From assembly GCF_004341625.1 (NCBI RefSeq), contig NZ_SLZG01000007.1:62001-126000 (forward strand): 64,000 nucleotides of DNA, written 5' to 3'. Every line of letters begins with the position of its first letter. Position 1 is the first letter of the stretch. The translations under genes were made by a program, and so were the position numbers. Source of the DNA: Rhizobium sp. BK376 (lineage in GTDB: Bacteria > Pseudomonadota > Alphaproteobacteria > Rhizobiales > Rhizobiaceae). This document shows positions 7,695 to 15,177 of this stretch, one piece after another. Under the pieces are notes generated by a model. That model had not been told where the DNA came from and ran no database searches. It saw nothing but the letters and a program-made list of their open reading frames with translations.

Positions 7695-8268
7695 CGCAGT
7701 TCTGAAGTTGGTTTCGTCCGGAGGGGTAGACTGGTTGCAGCGAGTAACGCCATCGTCGTTCACGGCGCGAATCCAACGTCATTCTCATCGCGTTACCTTG
7801 GGTCATGGCGATTGTCAGTCGCCGGGGAAGAGGTGTGATGAATCGCTTGCTGAGATTTCCGCAATATGTCGCGCACCATACCGTTTGGTAAGATTCGTTC
7901 CGCGACCGACCGAGCCATCCGTGTTCCGACCGTTGGGGACGCATTGTAAAGGCCCGCCGGCACCGACGCTTGACGGATAAAACAGGGGGCTCAGCAGGAA
8001 ATCGTGTGCAATCGATGGGCAACGGTCGCTGGCGCCTGTAGGTCCACCGACGAAGCCTGCACTTTGCCATCCGGTCCAGACGTGGGCGGGCGTGGCAAGG
8101 AAGCCGCATTTACCACAAAGTTGTCACGGCCATGTAGCAATCATTGCGTATCTCAAACGTCGTAGCATTCGCTACAGAGTGATTGCCATGCAACGCGAGT
8201 CAACTGTGACGGCGATGCAGCAGCTTCACACGTCAGACGCTAGCCCCAAGCGCTATGGAGAAATTATT
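7695..8268. other. intergenic region with nested inverted repeats
   Basis: 574 bases between divergent genes, presumably with promoters for both. At 8137-8186 GCAATCA and TGATTGC enclose an inner hairpin GTAGC-attc-GCTAC (8162-8175); a further GTAGC stands at 8134-8138. No convincing small gene was found in the remainder. Confidence 0.4.
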
Positions 8269-9057
8269 ATGTCGAGATATGCTTGCCTCGCGATCGCGAC
8301 GGCAGTGGCGGTCGGTACCGCCATGCCTTCCTTCGCACAGCCAGTGACTTTTCCCGCCGAGCCGGTCGCGCAGCCCGCGGCGCCGGTGGCCTTGCCGCAA
8401 ACGCCGACGCATGTTCTTAAGTATCTCTCTCCGGAGGATCTCGATCCGGTGACGCTTCTGGCACCGCCCCCGGCCGATGGGTCGGACCAGCAGAAGGCCG
8501 AAGTGGCGGAAGTGCTCCGTTTTCAGCAGACCGCCTCAAAGGAACGTCTGGATCAGGCCGTCTGGGACGACCGGCACGAGAGCTCAGAGCTCTGGATCCC
8601 GACACTGGGACCGATCGGCTTCGACCTTTCGAAACTTCCCGCGACCGCTGCAATGCTTGACGCAGTGCTGCATGAGCGCGACGCTGCAGCGGATGTGGTC
8701 AAGGTCTATTACGGCAGGCGCCGTCCCTGGACCTTCAACGACGACATCCAGGTCTGCGAAGCAGCTGGCAAGAACGGTTCGAAAGTCCGGGCCTATCCCA
8801 GCGGCCACGGCACTCTGTCCTATGCGCAGGGGGTCATCCTCGCCCATCTGATGCCCACCAAAGGCCAGCTCATCATGGCCCGCGCCGAAGACTTCGCCGA
8901 AAGCCGAATGTACTGTGGCGTCCATTCGCGCAGCGACATCAGAGCGAGCGCAATTCTCGGCACGACGCTCGGCATGCTTCTTTTGCATAACAGGAAGTTC
9001 CAGCCTCTGCTCGACGATGCCCGCGCGGAGCTCGCAGCCGCCTTTCTCACGCGGTAG
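8269..9057 (+). CDS. class A-type nonspecific acid phosphatase (PAP2 family), exported
   Basis: 262 residues from ATG 8269, which has GGAG 8 nt upstream and opens a clear signal peptide (MSRYACLAIATAVAVGTAMPSFAQ). A Pro/Ala-rich linker follows. The catalytic PAP2 signature is complete: K-VYYGRRRP-W, YPSGHGT and SRMYCGVHSRSD, giving the Lys/Arg, the PSGH His and the nucleophilic His of the KxxxxxxRP-PSGH-SRxxxxxHxxxD motif. The placement, length and export signal match PhoN-like class A acid phosphatases of the periplasm, which release phosphate from organic esters. It is monocistronic, closed by a strong terminator. Confidence 0.88.
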   Translation: MSRYACLAIATAVAVGTAMPSFAQPVTFPAEPVAQPAAPVALPQTPTHVLKYLSPEDLDPVTLLAPPPADGSDQQKAEVAEVLRFQQTASKERLDQAVWDDRHESSELWIPTLGPIGFDLSKLPATAAMLDAVLHERDAAADVVKVYYGRRRPWTFNDDIQVCEAAGKNGSKVRAYPSGHGTLSYAQGVILAHLMPTKGQLIMARAEDFAESRMYCGVHSRSDIRASAILGTTLGMLLLHNRKFQPLLDDARAELAAAFLTR

Positions 9058-9088
9058 GGGGCGACGCGTTCTCGCTTTGAGACAATAC

Positions 9089-9114
9089 GGGAAAGGCTCA
9101 GCCGAGCCTTTCCC
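9089..9114 (+). terminator. rho-independent-type hairpin after the acid phosphatase gene
   Basis: A perfect 11-bp stem GGGAAAGGCTC / GAGCCTTTCCC with an AGCC loop begins 32 nt after the stop codon. The following bases are pyrimidine-rich rather than a pure T-run. Confidence 0.7.
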
Positions 9115-9186
9115 TCCTGCGTTTGCACCCTCTCTCAAGTGCAGCATGGCGATCTTTGATCACGTTATCCTTCGGAGCTTTCGTAC

Positions 9187-9996
9187 ATGACCAAACCGCT
9201 TTTTCGGTTTCATCCGAACGCCATCTTGTCCGGCGGCACGCCGTCGAAGGTACCTGAGGTCACCGTATACTTCTGGATCATAAAAGTTCTGACGACCGGC
9301 ATGGGCGAAACCACGTCAGATTTTCTTGTGACGACCATCGATCCAATCATTGCGGTTGTGCTTGGTGGGCTTGCCTTTGGGGTCGCGCTGGTGCTGCAAT
9401 TTTCTGCGGGCCGTTACATCGCTTGGATCTACTGGCTGACGGTGGTGATGGTCTCGATCTTCGGAACGATGGCGGCAGACGTCGTTCATGTCGCGCTCGG
9501 CATACCATATTCGATCTCGACGCCGTTCTTCGCCATTAGCCTTGCCGCCATCCTCTACGCATGGCAGCGTGTGGAAGGAACACTGTCGATCCACAGCATT
9601 CACACGGCGAGGCGCGAGCTCTTTTACTGGGCGACAGTCTCCACGACCTTTGCGCTCGGTACAGCTGCTGGCGACATGACAGCTAGCTCGATGGGGCTGG
9701 GCTATCTCGAATCGGGCTTTCTCTTCCTGGCAATTTTCGCCGTGCCAGCCATAGCCTATTGGAAATTTGGCATGGGCGAGATCATGGCTTTCTGGTTCGC
9801 CTATGTGGTGACGCGGCCGCTAGGCGCGTCGTTCGCCGACTGGTTTGGCGTCTCGCACGAGCGCGGCGGACTGGGCTGGGGCACTGGACCAGTCAGCCTG
9901 GGAATGGCGATCGTCATTTTCGGCTTCGTCGGCTATGTAGCCCTCACACGGAAAGACGTTGAAGAAGCGGATCGCGACAGCCTTTTGGGCCGGTAG
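9187..9996 (+). CDS. COG4705-like integral membrane protein, second copy
   Basis: 269 residues from ATG 9187. The same architecture as the protein at 6292-7029, with about eight membrane segments in four repeats, but the acidic motif differs: TTGMGETTSDFLV, FGTMAADVVHVALG, LGTAAGDMTASSMG and RPLGASFADWFGVS. The first repeats of the two proteins differ in sequence, so the pair is not a recent duplication. Function unknown; a substrate-translocating pair or independent transporters are possible. It is convergent with the AAA+/protease gene, with 53 nt between stops and no clear terminator. Confidence 0.75.
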   Translation: MTKPLFRFHPNAILSGGTPSKVPEVTVYFWIIKVLTTGMGETTSDFLVTTIDPIIAVVLGGLAFGVALVLQFSAGRYIAWIYWLTVVMVSIFGTMAADVVHVALGIPYSISTPFFAISLAAILYAWQRVEGTLSIHSIHTARRELFYWATVSTTFALGTAAGDMTASSMGLGYLESGFLFLAIFAVPAIAYWKFGMGEIMAFWFAYVVTRPLGASFADWFGVSHERGGLGWGTGPVSLGMAIVIFGFVGYVALTRKDVEEADRDSLLGR

Positions 9997-10049
9997 GCTC
10001 CGGATTGCGCGACAGATCGATTCTAGCAGCTCTCCCATCACTCTGCCGA

Positions 10050-11966
10050 CTACGAACCGCGCCGCGCATAGGGTTTCCTGGAACGCTCGACGGGATCGCC
10101 AGGCTCGAACCCTAGGAGCGCCCTCACCTCCTCTGCATCGAGAATCTCACTGTCCGAAAGTGCCCTTACTAGACTTTCAATGTCGCCCTTCCGCCTCCGG
10201 ACAATCTCCTTCGCGCGTTCCAGCTCGGCATTCAACAGCTGTCCCACTCGTCTGCGCAACACTGGATCCGCGCGGCGAAGTTCCTCCAGATCTCTCGGCG
10301 ACGATACATCGCTGTAGGAAAGCCCCTGGCCCATGCCGAGCGTCGCCTCCATGACAGTCGCGAGATCAGTTGCTCGGTGGAGATCCGAACCCGGCGCTCC
10401 TCCAGATCCGTCTCTGATGTCGTCCAGCATTACCTCCTCGGCTGCCCTGCCTCCCAGTAACAGGGCTATCTCGTTCCGGTATGCCTCCTTCGATCTCTGG
10501 CGCGCCACCGGGCGAGACCATTCGACAAAACCGGACCAGGCTTCAGCCGAGCCGACCTCGCGAGGCACTACGATTGATCGCACCGTCGCCACACCTAGAT
10601 CTGTCCCAACGACGGCATGTCCCGCTTCATGAACGCAGACCGAGTGCCGGACAGCTGGATCCAGGACGACGGTCGCTGGTGTGACGGCTTTCAAGTCGTC
10701 CGGTGTCATCTCGCGTCGAGCACGCCTTGCCCGCATTCGAGCGTCCTTCGCAAGCTGCGCCAGCTTCGCACCGGACATGCCGCTGGTCGCTCTGGCCGTC
10801 GTCTCCAGAATTTCCGCCGGCATCTCGGCGCGGAGATGCATTACGAGAATCTTCTTGCGAGCGTCATAGTCGGGGAGTTCGATTTTCACGTGCCGGTCCA
10901 GACGGCCGGGTCGAGTCAGGGCGGGATCGATGGCGTCCGGATGGTTCGTGGCGGCGATCACGACAACGCCATTTCGGCGCGACGATCCGTCCAACGCTTC
11001 GAGGAGTGCGTTCACGACCTGGATATTGTAGCTCGCGTGGTCGGGACCGAAAGTCGATCTGTCTCCAAGGGAGTCAAACTCGTCCAGGAAGAGAATGCAT
11101 GGCGCTTTTTCAGCTGCATCTTTGAATGTTCGTCTCATAGCCTTTAATAGATCGCCGAGATGACCCATCGCCTGCCATTGAGCAAAGGAGCTGCTTATAA
11201 AGGCGGTCCCGCATGTTTTGGCGACGGCAGCAGCGAACATCGTCTTCCCTGTGCCCGGCGGGCCACTCAGAAGCAGACCGCAGTCCACGTCGCCCCAGTC
11301 GAGTGTGCCATCGTCCCAGGCGCGAATATCCTCCGCAAGACCGAGAGCCCATTCGCGCGCGTCGCCGAAGCCCGTCAAGTCCTCGACTCCGAGGGTCGAG
11401 ACCGAAGTCTCAGGCTTCCTTTCCGAGTGAAACACTGCTGCCAACCGCGCAAGCGCGTCGCCGACGCTCCTGCCTGGTCGTAGCGCCTGGAACATATGGA
11501 TCGGCGGGTACGAAAGCAGCTCCTTCGCGTCGTCCAGCGTAATCGCAATTCCACCGTACGCTTTCACGGCAGCGGCGAGATGCACTGGGCGAATTGCACC
11601 GACTTCGACAGTCTTGTCGAGTGCGAGCCCGACATCTGAGGGAATGGCTATCCCATTGGGAACGAGCAAAACGACCGCTGGTTTAACCCTCAGGATATCA
11701 ACGGCATCCGACCAATTGCCTCCGCCTCGGTACTCTTCGACGACATGCTTGGTGTAGATTTCGGCTCGCTGCGTGGCTTTCAATGTCACGCTGAGAGCGT
11801 CCGCGTACGACTGCTCGTTAGCGTTTGCGGGAAGGATCAAAGCGACACATGCGTCGTTGCGCTGAAATGCGCCTGCCCTTCGCAGTGCGTCCCTCACGAT
11901 CCGAGAGTAGACAGCGACTTCGAGTGTTGCCGCGCGCTCGGCAAAATTTATCCGACTCGGGTTCAT
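10050..11966 (-). CDS. soluble AAA+ ATPase with M41 (FtsH-type) metalloprotease domain
   Basis: 638 residues. An N-terminal region of about 200 residues has no recognised domain and no membrane helices. The AAA+ module has Walker A GPPGTGKT (about 234-241), Walker B CILFLDEFDS (about 290-297), sensor 1 IAATNHPD and the SRH TRPGRLDRHV. A peptidase M41 domain follows with the zinc site HEAGH (about 445-449) and the third-ligand region GSDLHRATDLA. Domain order matches FtsH, but FtsH proteins carry one or two N-terminal transmembrane helices and a periplasmic domain, all missing here, so the enzyme should be cytosolic. All catalytic residues I can see are intact. The start lies 9 nt after the stop of the TnsA-like gene, so the two form an operon. 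The N-terminal region probably recognises substrate or partner (inference). Confidence 0.9.
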   Translation of the reverse strand: MNPSRINFAERAATLEVAVYSRIVRDALRRAGAFQRNDACVALILPANANEQSYADALSVTLKATQRAEIYTKHVVEEYRGGGNWSDAVDILRVKPAVVLLVPNGIAIPSDVGLALDKTVEVGAIRPVHLAAAVKAYGGIAITLDDAKELLSYPPIHMFQALRPGRSVGDALARLAAVFHSERKPETSVSTLGVEDLTGFGDAREWALGLAEDIRAWDDGTLDWGDVDCGLLLSGPPGTGKTMFAAAVAKTCGTAFISSSFAQWQAMGHLGDLLKAMRRTFKDAAEKAPCILFLDEFDSLGDRSTFGPDHASYNIQVVNALLEALDGSSRRNGVVVIAATNHPDAIDPALTRPGRLDRHVKIELPDYDARKKILVMHLRAEMPAEILETTARATSGMSGAKLAQLAKDARMRARRARREMTPDDLKAVTPATVVLDPAVRHSVCVHEAGHAVVGTDLGVATVRSIVVPREVGSAEAWSGFVEWSRPVARQRSKEAYRNEIALLLGGRAAEEVMLDDIRDGSGGAPGSDLHRATDLATVMEATLGMGQGLSYSDVSSPRDLEELRRADPVLRRRVGQLLNAELERAKEIVRRRKGDIESLVRALSDSEILDAEEVRALLGFEPGDPVERSRKPYARRGS

Positions 11967-11975
11967 CGAAGGCTC

Positions 11976-12581
11976 CTATCGTTCAGCGCCACGGACGGTG
12001 CTGTCCGGATTGATCAGTTCATCATCAAGATCGACCGTAAGAATGCGTTGCAGAATAAGAGAAGCCAGTCCCGCCATTGGAGGAGCTTCACGGAACAATG
12101 TCAGGCCTTCGGCGACCGTGAACGAACCAAACTCGTCCAGTGCCGACATCACTCTGATGCGGTCGCCCAGCGGGCAACGGAAATTCCCATATCTCAGGAG
12201 ATCGCGGGCGTTGCGAAGCCGCCAGCCTGCCTCTCTTTCCGGCCGACTGACGAACTGATGAACCAATCCCATCCGCGCCGCTGCCGCGGCGATCTCCGGA
12301 TCGCCGGTCAATTCGCAAGCGTCAACGAGCCGGACTTCGCCGGTGAAGTATCTCGCCAGGAAATCGGGGATGTGACCTGCATCGCGCAGCCGCAGCTTGA
12401 GGGGTAGGCACTCCCAAGTTTCGATCTGCGGATCGACATCCAACAGGCAGCCCAAGTCGCGCGCGGCCCTACTGCGGAAGATTGGCTCGCCTGCGCAGCG
12501 CACTGTTGCTTTGGGGGAGAAGAAGACATTGTTGACGCGAGCGGCATTGCGGCCGCCGAGCAAGGGATTCTCGGAACTCAT
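11976..12581 (-). CDS. TnsA-like protein with degenerate nuclease centre
   Basis: 201 residues. The centre has the layout of a TnsA N-terminal endonuclease domain: FRSRAARDLGCLLDVDPQIETW, then LPLKLRLRDAGHIPDFLARY, then GEVRLVDAC; the C-terminal part (FGSFTVAEGLTLF...ILTVDLDDELINPDSTV) resembles the helical TnsA C-terminus. In active TnsA the three positions carry Glu, Asp and Lys (SxxE, PDF, VxVK). Here Glu is replaced by Ala (SRAA), the Asp of IPDF is kept and the Lys by Cys (VDAC). Strand cutting is therefore unlikely. The protein heads an operon with the AAA+/M41 protease. The TnsA assignment rests on motif spacing read by eye; a structure-based search would settle it. Confidence 0.55.
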   Translation of the reverse strand: MSSENPLLGGRNAARVNNVFFSPKATVRCAGEPIFRSRAARDLGCLLDVDPQIETWECLPLKLRLRDAGHIPDFLARYFTGEVRLVDACELTGDPEIAAAAARMGLVHQFVSRPEREAGWRLRNARDLLRYGNFRCPLGDRIRVMSALDEFGSFTVAEGLTLFREAPPMAGLASLILQRILTVDLDDELINPDSTVRGAER

Positions 12582-12589
12582 GACATCAC

Positions 12590-12649
12590 CAACAACAAAC
12601 GATTGAAGGACTGCCGCGCGGGCGGCGGTTCAATTCAGCGTTGTTGTTG
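12590..12649. promoter_or_regulatory. 60-bp multi-part inverted repeat before the TnsA-like gene
   Basis: Three nested complementary arms surround one centre: CAACAACAAACG (12590-12601) with CGTTGTTGTTG (12639-12649), ATTGAA (12602-12607) with TTCAAT (12629-12634), and GCCGC (12613-12617) with GCGGC (12622-12626). It starts 9 bp before the ATG at 12581. It could be a 5'-leader RNA hairpin that masks the ribosome site, or a cruciform operator. The rest of the gap to 12703 has no other feature. Confidence 0.55.
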
Positions 12650-12703
12650 TCGATGATCGAGCTTTTTCATGACGGGAACATATAGTGAACAATCTCCCGA
12701 CCG

Positions 12704-13087
12704 TCAATCGGTTTTTAATCCTTTGCTAAAGGAAGCCGTTATCTTGCCCCGCCTTGCCAGGCTGAGAATTTCATCGGCGAGGTCGCGGTACGCATTGTCA
12801 CCCCGGCCCGCCATTGTCGTAGATCGCGTCGCAGCACCAATTAAAGACTGCAGTTCCGCAAGGTGGCGCTGCGAAAAATGGGATTCCTCGGCTGCGCGAC
12901 AAGCTGCACCCGAAATCCGATCCGTTGATAGAATGTCTGCCAATGTTCCGCCCCTCATCCACCATGGTATATGATGTGGCGGAAACCCGGCGGCAGCAAT
13001 GAGGAAATTGTTTTGCCAAGCGGCAATCCGTGACCGGTCCACGAGTTCACAAACGTCGGGGTGGAAGGAGGAATTTTCGGAGGACAA
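12704..13087 (-). CDS. hypothetical protein
   Basis: 127 residues if the TTG at 13087 is used; no in-frame ATG lies near the 5' end, and the next Met is in HIPWWMRGG. The N-terminus would then read MSSENSSFHPDVCELVDRS, curiously the same first five residues as the TnsA-like protein downstream. Mixed alpha character, no membrane segment, no family recognised. It follows the Phd-like antitoxin gene by 29 nt on the same strand and may be co-transcribed. Confidence 0.45.
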   Translation of the reverse strand: MSSENSSFHPDVCELVDRSRIAAWQNNFLIAAAGFPPHHIPWWMRGGTLADILSTDRISGAACRAAEESHFSQRHLAELQSLIGAATRSTTMAGRGDNAYRDLADEILSLARRGKITASFSKGLKTD

Positions 13088-13116
13088 GAAGCCTGCTCGT
13101 CTGAACTGGGGGACAC

Positions 13117-13311
13117 TTATTCTTCAGGACCACCCTCAAGCAGGTATGCGGTCACACTGGGTTGCGAAGTTGGTTTCGAATACGTCACGGTGAAAACGCC
13201 CTTGCCGTCAGTATCTCTTACAGTCTGCGGGCCGCCACGTCTGGCAGTTTCCAGCAGCTGACGGACGTCAGCCTCCGCTTCTTCTAGCGTCCACTCCATC
13301 CGGGAAACCAT
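13117..13311 (-). CDS. Phd/YefM-type antitoxin
   Basis: 64 residues from ATG 13311, chosen because GGAGG lies 8 nt upstream; the frame extends further upstream but without a ribosome site. The segment MEWTLEEAEADVRQLLETARRGGPQTVRDTDGKGVFTV follows the Phd/YefM pattern (start, helix of the A-x-A-x-x-x-F/L-x-x-L type, then R-x-G-P-x-x-V-x-x-x-G). Phd antitoxins bind DNA by the N-terminus and the toxin by the C-terminus, here only about 25 residues. Unusually, the PIN toxin gene is divergent, with 114 bp between the starts, instead of downstream in an operon. Confidence 0.7.
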   Translation of the reverse strand: MVSRMEWTLEEAEADVRQLLETARRGGPQTVRDTDGKGVFTVTYSKPTSQPSVTAYLLEGGPEE

Positions 13312-13425
13312 GATCGAATCCTCCGTGTCGGCAGAGATTACGCGATTCAAAGGTGCACGACCACACGTTAATCCTTCGTAAACCGTGATCCGGGACCATC
13401 GTTCGACGTCCTCGGGGGAATGCGC

Positions 13426-13962
13426 ATGCACATTCTACTTGATACGAGCGTCTTAAGCGAAGCCAGACGACAGGAGCCGGTACAAGAAGTCCAACGCTTC
13501 CTCCGGTCGCTGCCTGACGAATCCATCGCAATTCCCGCTCCTGTCGTCTTCGAACTTGAACGCGGCGGGCAGATGCTGAGGACATCGAGGCCCGATCGAG
13601 CGGAACCGCTCCTATCGTGGCTCGGCGGCCTTCTGGCGACGAACGTTTTCATTCCTCCGATGGGCGCCGAAATATTTCGACTGATCGCAACAATGGCGAC
13701 CGTCCCGGCGCTACGGAGATTCTGGAGAGACGACAGGACGACGGGCGAACTTCGGTTTGGGTGCGATCCAGCAATCGCCGCCGTTGCGATCCACTACCAG
13801 ATGCCGGTAGCAACGCGGGACGTCAACGACTTCATGCTCATTCACAGACATTTTCGCATCCCGGGCGTCTATGAGCCGTTTCATCGACGATGGCATGTCG
13901 ACCCCTCGGAAGAATGGCAGTTCGTGCTCGACGACGAGAGGTCTAACTGTCTCATTTTCTAG
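13426..13962 (+). CDS. PIN-domain toxin (VapC/FitB-like)
   Basis: 178 residues from ATG 13426; the ATG at 13420 sits directly on the GGGGGA ribosome site, so the second start is preferred. The PIN acidic residues are visible: MHILLDTSVLSEAR (Asp 6), VVFELERGG (Glu), the CDPAIAAVAIHY Asp and ATRDVNDF. VapC toxins are Mg-dependent ribonucleases, usually about 130-145 residues; this one has an extra C-terminal stretch of about 35 residues (IPGVYEPFHRRWHVD...). The antitoxin candidate is the divergent Phd-like gene. No antitoxin frame was found directly upstream on the same strand. Confidence 0.82.
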   Translation: MHILLDTSVLSEARRQEPVQEVQRFLRSLPDESIAIPAPVVFELERGGQMLRTSRPDRAEPLLSWLGGLLATNVFIPPMGAEIFRLIATMATVPALRRFWRDDRTTGELRFGCDPAIAAVAIHYQMPVATRDVNDFMLIHRHFRIPGVYEPFHRRWHVDPSEEWQFVLDDERSNCLIF

Positions 13963-14719
13963 CAGGATGGGATCGGCCGAATTCGTGACGCAACAAAATC
14001 CGGGCAGCGCGCAAATTCTCCAATGCATCCTGTCCGTGGCACAAAAAATTGATTTCAGCTTTCAAAGGCGGCTCTGTGCGATGGCGGATCGAATTGAGAC
14101 AAGATGATCAATGAACTTTGGCCGAACCCGGCGCCGTCCAGGCTCTCTTGGTAAACCATGCATAAACGCGCCAATATTAACTATAAATTTAATTATAATT
14201 TACACATATAAAGCATTTATTCTAACAATTGCAACGAGCTAAAGGGCCAGCTTACGGATCTGTACTATAGACAACTTCGACTGATCCATGTATTTCCATC
14301 GCCGCTGATCCAATTTCGGGTCATCGCCAAGGAACCGTCCAACATGCAACAGGTCACATCGACATACGGTCAAAGGGCCCAACAAGCCAACTAGGCATCG
14401 ATGCGACTTCGGTGACCTCAGAGAGCTCACCTTCCCTCAGCGCGACGAGGAATAGCATGTACAATAAAACTCCCCACAGATACCCCCTCACGCGACAATG
14501 AAGTCGTTGAACCGTCACCGACGGTAACGACTTCGACCTCCGGCGAGACTTCGTCGCCTCGCCGGGAAGATCCGATCCAAGATCTTCATTGAGGGATGAG
14601 GAAGCCGCTCCGACCGGGTGCCTCCAAGTTCAAGCTCCCTCGTTTCGATGATTGCATCCGCATTCCATGACCGGACTGCGAAGCGCCTTCTCCAGACCCT
14701 GACACGAAAGGACCGCGCT
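13963..14719. other. intergenic region left of the transposition genes
   Basis: 757 bases without a supportable gene. From the left: a very AT-rich stretch at 14170-14230, clearly unlike its surroundings; two imperfect tandem repeats of 23-24 bp at 14281-14303 and 14305-14328 that share CTGATCCA at the start and CATCGCC at the end; GGTGA/TCACC at 14411-14431; and three consecutive hairpins at 14500-14587. It probably contains the left end of the transposon and the promoter of the transposition genes, but I could not fix a terminal TGT. Confidence 0.45.
14500..14587. repeat. three consecutive inverted repeats upstream of the transposition operon
   Basis: Hairpin 1: GAAGTCGTT plus ACCGTC (14500-14508, 14511-14516) pair with GACGGT plus AACGACTTC (14520-14534), a 15-bp stem with a two-base bulge and three-base loop. 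Hairpin 2: CCGGCGAG (14540-14547) with CTCGCCGG (14558-14565). Hairpin 3: GAAGATC (14566-14572) with GATCTTC (14581-14587). They end 132 bp before the first ORF, consistent with a structured leader RNA, operators, or transposase-binding repeats. Confidence 0.6.
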
Positions 14720-15112
14720 ATGACGCAGGCTGATGACTCACGCCTTTTCTTCGGCGACCGTATTCCCGACCTCTTCCTTCCCGAACTGCGCAAATGGTCG
14801 CGACAGAAGCACGGCGGCTACTACTTCACGCTGAGCGAGATCAATCTCTTCCGCGTTGTCGCGCTGTCGTATGCCGATGCCGCGCGCCCTAGTGTCACTC
14901 TGGTCTACCGCGTCCTCTGCGCGTTGATCGACGAAGACGCCGCGCTTAACAGCTCACCCGCCCGCAAGCCGTCCCTCACGACCTTCCGCCGCATCGTCAA
15001 GTCGTTGCCGGAAGAGTTCGTTCGCTACATGCGTTTCGGCCGCCTGCGTCGCGTCACGACCTTCGATCTCCTGTTCTCGGCCGCCGAAGTTCTTGAAATC
15101 GCTTTCAAATAG
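14720..15112 (+). CDS. unknown protein with putative helix-turn-helix, first gene of the transposon operon
   Basis: 130 residues from ATG 14720, with a GAAAGGA ribosome site 7 nt upstream. No family recognised. The segment ARKPSLTTFRRIVKSLPEEF (about 90-109) resembles the helix-turn-helix repeats of TniA/TnsB transposases, which contain similar P-S-x-x-T-x-x-R-x-I-x-x-L-P strings; the TnsB of this element has PKIRTVQRFIKSL. It may be a stand-alone DNA-binding accessory protein or regulator of the element. It is 65 nt from the next gene. Confidence 0.65.
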   Translation: MTQADDSRLFFGDRIPDLFLPELRKWSRQKHGGYYFTLSEINLFRVVALSYADAARPSVTLVYRVLCALIDEDAALNSSPARKPSLTTFRRIVKSLPEEFVRYMRFGRLRRVTTFDLLFSAAEVLEIAFK

Positions 15113-15177
15113 CCTGCCAAACCCAGTCACCCATCCCCTGACGGACGAAATCGTCATCAAACATAGGAGAGAAAAGA

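Noticed and set aside
7866-7873. TGTCGCGC matching the presumed right terminus
   Set aside because: The match stops after 8 bp and no repeat follows; not enough for a left end.
14170-14230. AT-rich stretch as a replication origin
   Set aside because: No DnaA boxes or iterons were seen; more likely a promoter or transposon end region.
14239-14430. Small minus-strand frame (63 aa) in the transposon flank
   Set aside because: No ribosome site, covers the tandem repeats, and composition is not protein-like.
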